Of a stretch of 64,000 bases of DNA, positions 43,415 to 55,654 are shown one piece after another. Positions within the stretch are counted from its first letter, which is position 1. Each line of letters starts with the position of its first letter. Source of the stretch: Hemileia vastatrix (taxonomy: Eukaryota > Basidiomycota > Pucciniomycetes > Pucciniales > Zaghouaniaceae); assembly GCA_030280995.1 (NCBI GenBank), contig JASXTE010000001.1:4737501-4801500 (forward strand), given 5' to 3'. The position numbers were made by a program, and so were the translations under genes. The notes under the pieces were generated by a model, which saw only the letters and a program-made list of their open reading frames with translations, was not told the DNA's origin and searched no databases.

Positions 43415-46400
43415 GGGGGCTTCAAACCTTACCAAACATGCCTAGCATGTTTCATTTTAAAAATTACACAAAAACATGACATGAAACATGGCTGATTTGG
43501 TACTTGGGTTCTCAAAAATGGGGTCAAATATGTCCTACTTTTGTACAATTTTCTCAACCACAATTCAGCCAACCAATATCCACATCCTCCTAATCAACTA
43601 CACATTGCTTTCCTTCCATCTTAACTCATATACTTAACCTCACATATCTTGTTGCCCAGTTCTTTTCCAAATAAGATTTTTCCCCTTCACACCACATTAA
43701 GTTGATTACTTTTTTTCCCTCCCTTTATCAAATTTTCCTGCTTAAATTTCTATCCTTTCAACTTCTTATTTTTATCTAAGGTATGATAAGTAAAATAAAA
43801 GTCCAAAAATTTCTGAATCTCATACAAATAATCAAGAATTTCTTTAAGATACTTTTCTTGAATCTCCTGAATTCAAAGAACCAACTTTGTATTCTGAATA
43901 TGATCTTTTTGAGCCTCCAGTAGTAAACTTAAACTACTTTGTAATTATTTTTTCTTTTGTCCTTCTTATTTACTCCCCATGTATCTAGCAGAACCAAGGC
44001 TTGCCACATTAAGAAATTTTAAAGGAAGTAACTGACAGTAAAAGGTTAGATGATAACATATCAACCCTCTCTTAGCATAAGAATCAAGAAAATAGCTTCT
44101 GCTAGTTTTTTGTTTCATTCAAGCTCAAAGGATGAAACATTTTTAGAAATTGAGATAGATCTTTTAGATTTAGAAAAGGATGAGGTTAGAATTCAAAGAG
44201 AGGAAATTTAAAAATTTAAAATTTAAACTGTTCAGCATTTTTTTAGATAAACTACTGATATCTAATAATCTAGATCCCACTCCCACCATTATAATTTTAA
44301 TCTTTCTATTCATTACATTTATTAATTTGCCTTTTGTTTTTGATTTATCACTCTCTTACAGTTGTTCTCAAGTACTACTTCATCATCAAACTTTTTTCTG
44401 GGTGAAGATCACCAAACTTTATATAAGTCAAAAAAAATTAATGTCAAAAAAATCTTTTTGGAAATACCCTCCCATGATATGTACCATAAAAGAGGGTGGG
44501 GATCACCATTCTTTTTCTAAGTCAAAAAAATATTTTGACAAAAAAAAATGGAAATACCCTACCCTGTGGTTTTTTTAAGTAGGGTCACAGATTTCCAAAT
44601 TCTAAGTTTATTCCTTAAATTAACATGTAAACAAGTCATATAAGATAATTAAAAAACCTGAATTCATGACAATTCAAGTAAAAATGTGAGAGGAAATCAT
44701 CTGTGACCAAAGTCAATAAGATTAAACACAAGTGTATACATGAACCTCACAAGTAAAAAAAATGTCCTCATGAAGCCATCATTCAACACATGGCCTGATT
44801 TCTCATTAATTTAAGTAAGTGGTGTATCATATATGAATTTTTAAATGCTTATTCATCAAATAAAAATAAAACTTGACAGCCTATATTACACCCCATACTT
44901 TTTTTGGCTACCTAATGTTTTATTTTTCACATTACCTTTGTTTCATACCTTATTAACCTGGTTGACTGACTCTAGATTTTCAGTCATTTTTGTGTAAAAT
45001 ATGTAAATAAAATCAATGTAAATTAAAAAAAAATAAAATTGCATAAAAGATACCTGAAATAGGTCAAGAAGCCACTAAAAAAGTTTAAAAAGCTTCTAGA
45101 AAAATTGAAAAAATTCCCTAAAAAATCATCCATAAGTCAACAAAAAAAGTCCCCAGGAGTTCCTAGAAATGTGCCAAAAGTTTTCAAAGAAAGTGCCCCA
45201 AAGGTTCCCAAATGCTCCCAAAAGAGTGTCACAAAATTTCAGAAAAAAGTGCTTATAAAAAACTCCAGAAAAGAATTAAAAAACACCTGAAAATCACTTT
45301 AAAATGCTTTGAAAAAATTTCTTATCCTTTTCAAAACTTTTTCAAATAATTCTGAATGGTTTTAATAAAAAAAAGTACTTAAATAGCCTAATAGGCATCT
45401 AAAATTCACTGGGAAATGATTGAAAAACATTTCTAAATTATTTTAGAAGAAAATAAGTTCAAAAATTTCCCAAAAAAACCTAAAATAAAATGAGAAATGT
45501 TCAGAAAACATTTTCAAATGGTTTCAGAATGATTCCAAAGCAATTCAGCAATAAAAGGCCAAAAATGACTACAAAGCATCATGAAACCCCAAGAAGTTAG
45601 CAACTAAAGAATAAAAAAGATAGAGTATGAAGAAAAAAGAACAGATAAATCACTTATTAAAACAAAAAAATGATAAAAAAATAATTAAAAAAGACCTGTC
45701 AATCAGCATTTAAAATACAAAAAATGAGAAAGTGACTTACTTTGAGAGCTGTGAAGTGAGAAGTATCAGAACCAACAATGTGTGATGGAAGTGAGAGATG
45801 AAGAGAAGATGAGATATCTTAGTGAGAATGAATCCTAGAAATTTTATGCAATTTCAAGTCTGGGAGCTGAACCAAAATGAATGAAACTAGAAACTGGGGA
45901 ATTTCATTGCGCAAAATCATAAATTTGTTAAGTTAGGCCTTTGAAATGATAGAGGGTGACTGGTAGTTTTTTAACACTCATGGCACTGGCTTTCAATGAT
46001 GAAGTACTGATAGATTCTATTGGTGGTGTAGACAATCCTATAGTACTAGCTATAGGCCTTGACTAAGGGAGTTGGAGTAAAACTGGAGAGAAAAACCCCT
46101 GTCCCTTTGAGAAATACCAGGTGAGATTTATTTGCTACAGCAAATTAGAGACTGTTACTATACCCCTTCCAACACGCTTCTTGACTGCTTAGCAAGTCAA
46201 GACAGTAGCCAATAGCAGACCACTGAGAACCGAAAAACCAGAAAACTGAAATGCAGAAAGATCCACACCAGAAAACCAAAACACAGTGCACTTTTTGCAC
46301 AGAAAACAGCAATAATACTTGGTGCAGGTTGCAAAGCTACACCAGAGAAACCAGTTGCCAAAGTTAAGTTAAATGGAGAACTAACCTTGCAACCAAAACA

Positions 46401-47525
46401 GCCAATTGTGGCCAAAAAACAGTGAAAACTGAGTGAGAAAACAATGATATCATCTCCAGATGGTTGTATGATAATTAAAGTTGCCCCAAACTGTCTTATT
46501 CAGTATGTACACAGACCACCATCTAAAAAGCCCATGCACAGCAACAAATTTGGCCCTTTTGACAGCCAAATTGCATAAAAACCCTCTAGAAATGTTTCCC
46601 AGCCTTCTATAACTGAGGTGGCCTGCCTAGAAGCCAGAAAGCCACCAAAAACCTCCAAAAAAGCCCAAAATACTTAGAAAAATCCACCACGACTACTAAA
46701 ACCCTTAAAACACAAAAATAAGCTATGACAACATTGAGACATAAAATATAGAGCCAAATTAGCTCTACTTAATGGTACTAAGCACTTAACCCTAAGACTT
46801 AAGGTTATCCCATAAAACACAAAACAAAATTAAACAGCTATCTTTTAGAAATGAGAAATGAGAAAATGAACCCTTGAAACTTAGAATATGAAAAATGTCA
46901 TCAAGACATAAAATATAAAGAAAAACCGAGGCTATCCAATGGTGGTACCCAAATACCCATTGTCGTAATATTCACTGAATAAAACTAGAAAAACACCCAT
47001 TTATTCAACCAACATCAATTAAGACATACCAAAACAGCACCAAACAGACCGTCAAAGGCCTCTGCAAATGTTTGAAGACCACAGCAGAAGTATTACAGCA
47101 TCATAATTAGTATCACAATTAGCCATTAGATCAAGTGCTAGAGGTATAGCAGTGATCTCAAGTTAATGGGGGACTGTAAGTGGAATTTTATGTTAGTGAA
47201 AATCAATGAGAGATTAAGGGTAAGATTATTTTTAATTTATTGATTAAGTGCTGGAATGTCACATAACTTATTTGTATGAATAAGCATTTGAGGATTAGGT
47301 GAAAAAAACTAGGTGTTGGCATGTTTTTACCTTGTGCTGACTAAGCATGATGAAGAAGGGAAGTGTTTTAATGACTTGTTTGGCCCAAAAGAAGAAATGT
47401 TTAGTGAAACATATGCTGTTGAAATATTCCTGTTAAGGGCAGGTGTATTTCATTTTTTGATGGCAGGCCTGGTACCTTTTTTCTGGAATGTTAATGTGGT
47501 GTATTTGATAAGGTTAGAGACCCCC
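43415..47525 (-). mobile_element. TIR element, copy R, inverted and carrying an insertion
   Basis: Starts GGGGGCTTCAAACCTTACC and ends GGTTAGAGACCCCC, with TA on both sides. It is collinear with the reverse complement of copy L (paired landmarks at 40540/45920, 40640/45800, 42000/44570, 43020/43500). It is longer by an insertion of about 1.06 kb (46035-47095) absent from L. Confidence 0.75.
46035..47095. other. ~1.06-kb insertion in copy R
   Basis: Defined by comparison with copy L, which runs straight across this point. It contains no recognised gene. Its sequence is A-rich with several 'aaaacc' and 'ccagaaaa' runs. Its termini were not resolved. Confidence 0.5.
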
Positions 47526-48829
47526 TATTGTCTTTTTTGTTGTTATTATTGTTTTACCATTATTCTCCTTCCCTTTTCTTCTTATTCACATTATAGATAA
47601 GCTTGCCAAAATTATAAGTGTTTCCAGGAAACAACTTGGTTTGGGATTGATGTATGAAGCAATGATAAAGGTAGGGAATGGAAAAAAATCTTGAAGAGGA
47701 AAAAGAATGAGAATGAGTGAATTTTTGTCATGAGAAGATGAGTGAAATGATGAAATGGAGGAAATTTTAGAGAAAAATATGCTAAGTTTATGAAAATTTA
47801 GTTCACAAACTTTTGTTATGCCTGTGTAGATACATGAATGTAAAATTCTTAATCCAATATTTTGTAGGTTTCCTCAACAAAATTTATGTAAATGGGAATA
47901 TTAATCCAATTTTTCTTATATTCCATATTTATTTTCATTCATACTTGATGTTGCTTTTTTTTATTTTACTTAGTTGAAGATATTAATTACAATTAATTTG
48001 AATCCTTGCTTTTTTTTAAAAAAACCTTTTCATCATCTTAGAAATTTATTTTTCTTAAATTTCAAAAAAAAAACTCTAGGTTTGTAATCTGATTCCAATA
48101 TACAATCAAAATGAATAATTTTAAGTTTTTTTTTGAATCAGGTTCTTTGGATGGAATTTCAAAACATATTCTTGAGAAGTAAAGTGTAATTCCTGAAATA
48201 CTTACTGCTGGTGTTGTTTTCAAATCAAATATTGAGGTTTTGGTTACCCTTCTAGATGTCTAGGAGCTAAAGAAATCTTAAATTCATTGTCATATAGCTT
48301 TTTTTTCCTCTCTCTCTCCTCCTCCTCCTCCTTACTGCAATTTTGAAATTTTTTTAATATATTAATTCTTTTCAAATGTTTTTTCCTCTTCTATTACATA
48401 TCAATATAACAACTACTTCTGTTACTGTTGATATATGACTGTCTCTTTTTTGATTAATCTAAAAATATTGTTCTGACTACTCTGGATCACACTAAAATTG
48501 AGCTTAAGAATTAAATAATTGTTTATTTCCAATGGAGGTTGTTAAGACATAAGAGTGAGGAATACTACTACTAGTGCTGAGGCTAGCCTAAGACAGAACA
48601 GACTATGCTGATACAGCAGTTAGACTAACTAGAATGACTATGTTTGGGCTACCAACATTGAGGGTTACAGCTTTTTAGAATAAGAAGGTACTGGATGACT
48701 ATATAGGTTTTCTACAGAGGAATTCCCCACAGCACTTGCCCCATAAAACCTCTTATTCAATATCATTTTATCTTATCTATAACAATGAATGGCACCCATA
48801 GCACTCCTCCTCCTTGCCTCTCAGCCCAG
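47526..48829. other. AT-rich gap, no gene seen
   Basis: It contains a short CTC/CCT run near 48310-48335 and otherwise anonymous AT-rich DNA. 48480-48800 may be the 3' non-coding part of the chromovirus remnant that follows, but no LTR was identified. Confidence 0.45.
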
Positions 48830-49640
48830 ATTCTAAAATTATCTCCTCTTTTACCCCTCCTTCCCCCTGTGCTCCTTCTCAAAATCCTTCACCTTTCCAT
48901 TAGCATTATCTAAGTCTTCTACTGGCTCCCAAGACCTATCTCCTACTCCATATGCTTTCCAGCTCACCAAATGCTGAACCTTCCACCTGCGCAACTTCTG
49001 TAAATAATCTTCTCTACTTAAAACTTCTCCTCATTTCTTACATAAACTGGTACCAGTGTCTCCTCTGGGTGTCCTGCTAATCTATCTTCTTGGCACTTTG
49101 TGTGTGATAATATATTGAACACTGAGAGCACTTTTCTCATTGAAATTGGTAGTTCCAATTAGTATTCTGAGTCAGATATTTTGCACTTGCTCCTAAACAG
49201 GCCACTGGCCTACCTTCCTGGGATCTAACTTGATACTTGGGGGTAGTGTGGAAAGGAATTTTGAGCTTAAAAAAACCTTTCCACCTACCTGTAGTTCCCA
49301 CTTCTGGGTTTTCCCTTGATAATGATGGTACTTCATTGACTGTTGAGATAACTTGAAATCCTCTTCTAACTCTAGAAATATAATCAGTATTCTCTGAATC
49401 TTTTCTCAGCTTCTTGAACTTTCAAAAAGGATGGGGTTCCAATTGAGAATGTTTGGCGGTATCCATATTTGTTGTATAAAGGTGACATTCCTGTTTCAGA
49501 ATGTGTCCAATAATTGTATGAGAATTCAGAAAATGGTACACCACACAATATGGGGGGCCGACTTTCTAGAAAGTCCACAACTTTGAAGCTAAATTCATAT
49601 CTCATTGAGCACACATTGAGGTAGTGATAAAACAATAAGT
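48830..49640 (-). pseudogene. Decayed chromovirus pol tail (integrase C-terminus and chromodomain)
   Basis: On the minus strand, 49635-49384 reads VPFSEFSYNYWTHSETGMSP then NKYGYRQTF, the region just after the integrase active site. After a degenerate middle with stops and shifts, about 49040-48850 reads VQHLVSWKAYG, DRSWEPVEDLDNAN and VKDFEKEH, a clear chromodomain. Spacing and order fit a Ty3 chromovirus related to but distinct from RT-A. LTRs, gag and RT were not found nearby, so this is a fragment. Confidence 0.82.
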
Positions 49641-52590
49641 AATAAAGTGTGAAAATACATTGAACCTCTGATGAAGATAGCTTGATTATTTATTGAAGAC
49701 ATGTGAAAATTTTTTGAAACAATGTTGAAGCATAAAAAACACAATTTTGTAATGGTATGTTGAAATCAGTCCTCCCCACAGCTAAGCCAGTCTGGTAAGC
49801 TACAAAATGTTAAAAATAATTTTATACTTTGTTGAATGTAAAACTAGACACAACCCAATTCAAATTGAAATAAAAGTGGTCTTAAATTCTCAAATAATTT
49901 TACTTAATTGTTAATATATGATGAATTTATAAAGCACTATAGTAAATCATTTTCAAGAAAAATATTTTGGGAATTATTTTCTTCTATTAAATTTCCCCAG
50001 TAAGAGTTTGAAACAAAAATTGAATTCTAATTATTCAAAAAGATTTTATTAACCATGATACATATTTAAAATATCTGAAAAATGTAAAACACTTATAAAA
50101 ATGAAGGTAATAATAATTTGGTGATTAAATTAAGCTCTAATATAAATATCTATTATGTTTTCTATTCAATAAATAAAAAAGATATGAATGTAATAGTATT
50201 ATTTACAATATATGAACCCTTTATATTCAAAATATGAAAAACAAAAGACATAAAATGAAATTTTATTAGAATGAATAGTATAAAAATGGTTTTTTCGATT
50301 TCTATTCATTTTTTTGAGCTGATTCCATTCCTTTTTCCTTTCTATATAACATATTTCTCATGATTTATTATTATTTTATTTTGTAGAACACTATTACTTA
50401 CTTATCCATTCCTACCTTCTGTCTTACATAATTAATTATCTTCAATATTATTCTTTTTTAAAAATTTCTTTTCTTTCCTCTCAGCACAATTTTTCCATAA
50501 TTTTGAACCCTTTCTTCTGCTATTAAATGCTCTCTGACCCATTAAAAGTGTCCCTACCCCTTTCAACTTCTTCCCATCCCTATTTATCACTTCCACAGAC
50601 CTTTATGCCTGTTATAGCTAATAGAAACCAAGAGTGTTTTTTGAAAAGGAAATTGAAAGGGATTGATGAGAGGGTAAGTGTAGAAAAATGTAAAGGGTGA
50701 TGATAATAATTGGATATATGGGTTGAAAAAAAGGGGTAGAGACAAAAGTAAAATGGGTTTAAAGTGGCCTTCAAAATAATAGAGGAGAGAAAAAGGGATA
50801 AGAATGGGTTTTATTGTTTATTGAAGGTTATTTGAAGGAGTGGGGAGCACTTTTATGGGAAAAGAAACAGGTTAATATTTTTGTGATAGGGAGTGAAAGA
50901 AAAAGGAGGAGAGAAAAGAGAAAGGTGAAAGGGAGGTAGAAAAACATTTGTTGATCAAATATAATAAAATATAAAGGTGCTAGTAAGAGTGAGAAGATTT
51001 GAAAAAGTGGCTAGGAAAAATTTAAATAAGAGTTCTTAAAAAAAAGAGGGTGGATGCTATTGTATCACCGAAAATCAGAATTTGTCTTCATCTTATATTT
51101 ATTACTACAGAAGCAGCTTCATTTAAATCATATAAATACTGAGTTATGGGCTTAAATTCTTCCCCCTGTTATACTAAAGTGGATACCTCCGTTTTAAATT
51201 TAACTGAAATTAAATTCTAGTTTAAGGCTATGTATAGATCTTCAGTAATTCAATATACATAAGTTTTTACTACTTGTATCAATAATAAAATTGAAAAAAT
51301 AAAAAGTAATGAAATATTGAAATTAATCAATAAATAGTAATACATTCCTTTGCAATAATTTTATTTTATGACAATAATAATTATACATATCTTTGAAAAA
51401 TCACTCAAATTTTATTATCTATAAAATATTTTGAGAAAAAAAACCTAAAATAAAACTTAAAAACCTCATAGATATTTAGTAAAAATTAGAAGAAGGCATT
51501 TACATTAAATAAAATCTATAGATAAATATTATTCCACATATTTAAACATGAGTTTTGGGATGAATTTATTGAATTTTAATCTCCTATAGTGTTCTGATTT
51601 TCAGTTACAGATTTTGTTCCTAATCTTCATACATTTCCACTTGAAATTTCATACAAGACCCTTTTACATGTTTTAAATTTGAGCTTCAACTTATAATTTT
51701 TATATAATCATCTACAAAAAGTTAATTAAATTTATTTTCAATAGATTCAAATACATTTTTTAAATATATTGTTTTAATGTTCATCCTTCTATTTCCTAAG
51801 TAATTTTTTTCAAAAACATTTAGTTAATAGAGTCATATCTTTTTAAATTTTTTAATATCTTATCACAAGTTTAATCTCAGTCTTGATGGATCTCTGATTG
51901 AACTGCCAAAGCAAATCTAATCATGATCATTTTTCAAATTAACTTAAACATTAAACACATTTAATTTTTTTGAATTTTTTAAAAAAGTTTTAACAATGAG
52001 TAAAATGGTATATTCTGTAAATGATAAGCTTTAAATTTAAGTACATAGGTATCTGGGAATAAAAAGACCTATTAAACTCATTTGTATTCAGTTTTTTTCA
52101 AATGAGAGATATAAGAGCCCTATTCTTGACAAAGTATTTTATTTAATCCAATATATATTGATAAACAGCTTACCATGCTTCAAGGTCTGTCTATAGTTTA
52201 TATTTAATGCATTGGTATATCTATATTTGTTCAACTACATTGAAAAAACCTAGCTCATGAAAAAAATTAATTTTTTTGATAATGTCTCTTAATGAGTTAA
52301 ATATTTTCTTTAATTTTTATGATTCCTTTAAAAAAAATTTTACTTTACTTCATTATATTTGATTTGATCTGATTTTTTTTATTTTATTCTATCATACTAT
52401 GTAATACTGTATTATATTATAATATATTTCATTTCATTTTACTTACTATTATTCTTTTTAATCTAATTTAATTTCTTTTTGTTTTGTTTTATTTTAGTAT
52501 GTTTTATTCCCTTGCTTCTTAATTTAATTTTTATTATCTTATTTTATTTTAAAAGGTGATATTGCATGTGAAAATAACAGTATTTGAATT
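49641..52590. other. AT-rich gap, no gene seen
   Basis: About 3 kb of AT-rich DNA. A purine-rich stretch at 50640-51050 and a TTTTA-rich stretch at 52370-52560 stand out. The latter has a loosely complementary TAAAA-rich partner at 53030-53180. Confidence 0.45.
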
Positions 52591-52810
52591 CTCAAATTGA
52601 GCTGGTGAACTCAGATTTAAACCCATAGATCAGATTTTATGACCCAATTTCATGCATTTGACCTCTGATCTAAAGCTTTACATCAGAGCTCACCAACTAT
52701 TTTTATGCATGTGTACTCTTATCTACAGCTGTACATCAGAGTACCACATCCAATTTTTTGCCTTTAAACTCTGATCTAAGGCCATACATCAGAGTTCACC
52801 AGCCAATTTT
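52590..52810. repeat. ~66-bp tandem repeat with a small palindrome
   Basis: About 3.5 diverged units, each with CTCTGATCTAAAGC-type sequence followed by TACATCAGAG. The pair CTCTGAT/ATCAGAG can form a short hairpin. No coding potential. Confidence 0.65.
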
Positions 52811-53259
52811 AACCAGATTAATGCTTCTACATGGCTCTACAACGGCATCCATCAAATCTAATAAAATGAATTAAATGACATTAAGACTTATTATAATGTA
52901 ATTTAATATAAAAAAGATAGATAGATGAGTATAATAGCTAGAATTAAAAAAAGATAAATACAAATGGCATAGTATGAGATAAAACAAAATAAATTGTTAT
53001 TATATATTTTGAAAAGGAATGTAATAAAGAGCAATAAAATAAAATTATATAATACATTAACCAAATTCAACTCAATATAATAAAATACAACACAACACAA
53101 TACAATTTAATTTGATTTAATTTGAAGCAATGAATTAAATAAAATTAGTGCATTAAAATATAATAAAATAAAATAAAACAAATTTAAAAAACTACATAAT
53201 ATAACATAAAATCAATTTATACTGAATTTATTTTAAATATTTTATTCAATATAAATTTT

Positions 53260-53415
53260 AATATTTATATGCAATTTAATTTTTTGTATGCATATTAATT
53301 ATTTCATTGCATATATATATTCAATATGATATTGAATATGAATATGCAATATAATTTTTCTTATGCATATTCAATATGAGTTTTTATATGCATATTCAAT
53401 ATGAAATTTTTATGC
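53260..53415. repeat. TATGCATATTCAATATG motif array (left)
   Basis: Clustered ATGCAT, TATGCAA and TTCAATATG boxes. A larger array with mainly the complementary orientation (ATTGAATATGCA) lies at 54645-55060. Confidence 0.6.
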
Positions 53416-54644
53416 AAGTTTTTTTTGGATGAATATTCAAAAAAAAATTCATTATAGATATGAATTATCATTTTACATTTACATAGTGAATACCACTCAG
53501 CAAGTGAATATTTGATTTCACTTTTTGTGACTCAAAATAATGTTACATGACTAAAAAATATCAAAAATCAAATCAAAAAAAATTCAATTTATAATACGTC
53601 TTTGTAATGTGTAGTTTTGAAAATTCTGGTAATTTTTTTCAAACAATATTAAATATTTAAATATGATTTTTAATATTTTTCAATCTACTTTAAATAAGTA
53701 ATAAATAAGAGTAAAAATATCTCTTGAAAAATTGAAAGTTTTAAATGATTTTTCAGCTCAATCTTGAACTATAATTTAAAACACTCAGTCAAAATTATGT
53801 GCTTATGGTGTATTGTCAGCCTGGATATCCCCATGACTGAGTAAAAAGTACTTATAAGTTACGTTAAACACGTGGACTATACATGGGAGCAATAAATTAG
53901 AGTACACAAATAGTATACATAAGTAAATTTATGATAATATACAAAATATGCCATTATAACACCTTATATAGATGCATATATCCACCTTTTATAAGTCTTA
54001 TGTACCTAATATTAAGTTGGAGTATGTTAGGGTTACCTCAAGAACTTTAAATATAAGGCTACATATTTTTTAAGTAGACTCAAAGCTGTTGTTTTCATTA
54101 TTTTATGTGAAAAACAAGAAATGCACTTTAAAATCACTTAAAATTTGACTATATGCGCTATAAATTTAATATTATTAAAATTGTGCTTTGACAGATCGAT
54201 TTGTCTTAATTAGACCTATTGATTTGGCTACTCAAATTCATAAAAATAACACTTTTAAAATTTGGTGTTTTTATGCCAGAAATAGCTTCTGTGTACTGGC
54301 CACATACTGCCTGCATTTTTCCCATATGAATAGCTTCATTTTTAGCAAAGTTAGCTTTTTCACACTATAATCACCACAGGAAATCTGGGGGTGAACTTCT
54401 AGCAGTTCCCTCTATTTGAAACTATCAGGAATTTATCAGGAAACTGTTGGGAAACCATCCTGAAACTTTCAGAAATATGTTTTTAAATCAGATGAAAAAA
54501 CATTGAAAAAATAAACTGTCACAGATTGAACCCAGAACAATCCCTCCTTGAGCAGAGCTTAGGAACCACATTGAACATCAGCTAATCTCAGGTTTGGCAA
54601 AAGGTTGAACAACATCACTTAGCATACCTTAATATTCAAATATT
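53416..54644. other. Gap between motif arrays, no gene seen
   Basis: No recognised gene. A 60-codon open stretch near 54188 has no visible domain. The block could be the body of an element bounded by the two arrays. Confidence 0.4.
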
Positions 54645-55060
54645 AAACTTGAATATATGTTGTGTGTTTGATATAGATGCATATGCATTTGAATTTGCAT
54701 GGTGGATACTTATTGCATGTTAAAAATTGATGTGAAATGCCTATCCAAAGTGTATGCATAATGACTATGAAAAATAAATATGCATAAAAATATGCATAGT
54801 GATTATGCATAAAATATATGCATATTGAATATGCAAAAAAATATGAAAATTGAATATGCATTAAAAATACGCATCTTGAATATGCAAAAAAAGGTGCATA
54901 TGTGTATATGAATAAAATTTATTAATATGCATATACATCTGTATAATAGATATGCATATTCATATGCATAAATATGCATTATGATTGAAATATGCAAAAA
55001 AATGATGCTTAACAAGTATTTTTTATGCATAAATAGAAATATGCAATATGAATTCATATT
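54645..55060. repeat. ATATGCA motif array (right)
   Basis: More than a dozen ATGCAT or ATATGCA boxes in about 400 bp, often as ATTGAATATGCA. Complementary in orientation to the left array. Confidence 0.65.
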
Positions 55061-55472
55061 GCATACAAATAACACTGGCAAACCAACTTGACCAAAACTC
55101 ATACTAAATTTTCATTCTGGACTAAATAGGTGTGAGGGAAGGAAGAAAAACAGTCTAACAGTAGAAAAATGCGACATGCACTCATTTTGTGGTAGAGCAA
55201 ATGAGAAGTGCTGAATTATGGTTGGTGCCCATAATTTAGTATGATATCATAGTTTTATTTAATTGTCTTCAATATTGAAAAGACTTTTGGTTGGTTGGTA
55301 TGGATCTAGCTGTTCCAGGGTCTGATCTAATTATTTTAACAATTTCTTAATAATTAATGGGTTTTAATACAAAAACAGGTTGTATTTTTTGTGGGATATT
55401 GGATATGGTAAGGTCTTTTGTAAAAAAAACTTATATTGTCTAAAAATATTCCTGAATCAGATGTGGGATAAT

Positions 55473-55558
55473 CACTACAAAAAATTGTAGTACTGTGGGC
55501 AATAAAATATATGCACAAGCAGTAAAGAAAGGACTGAGTGCACCCTTTTTGTGCAGTG
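55473..55558. mobile_element. Very short CACTA-like MITE
   Basis: Begins CACTACAAAAAATTGTAG and ends CCCTTTTTGTGCAGTG, giving inverted ends of the CACTRCAMAAAA type. No matching target duplication was seen, so the call is tentative. Confidence 0.4.
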
Positions 55559-55654
55559 GGAACCATTAGAGTGGAATTGTAGATGAAAAATATAATTCAT
55601 TATTACTGTTTTATTTAATCAAAAAATTTATAATATTAAAATGAACTATCGATT

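Noticed and set aside
47313..47600. 95-codon open frame at the end of copy R
   Set aside because: It overlaps the transposon terminus and the inverted repeat arm, is not open in copy L, and shows no domain.
54520..54610. Possible tRNA-derived sequence
   Set aside because: A 'gattgaaccc' box was seen, but no cloverleaf or A-box spacing could be drawn.
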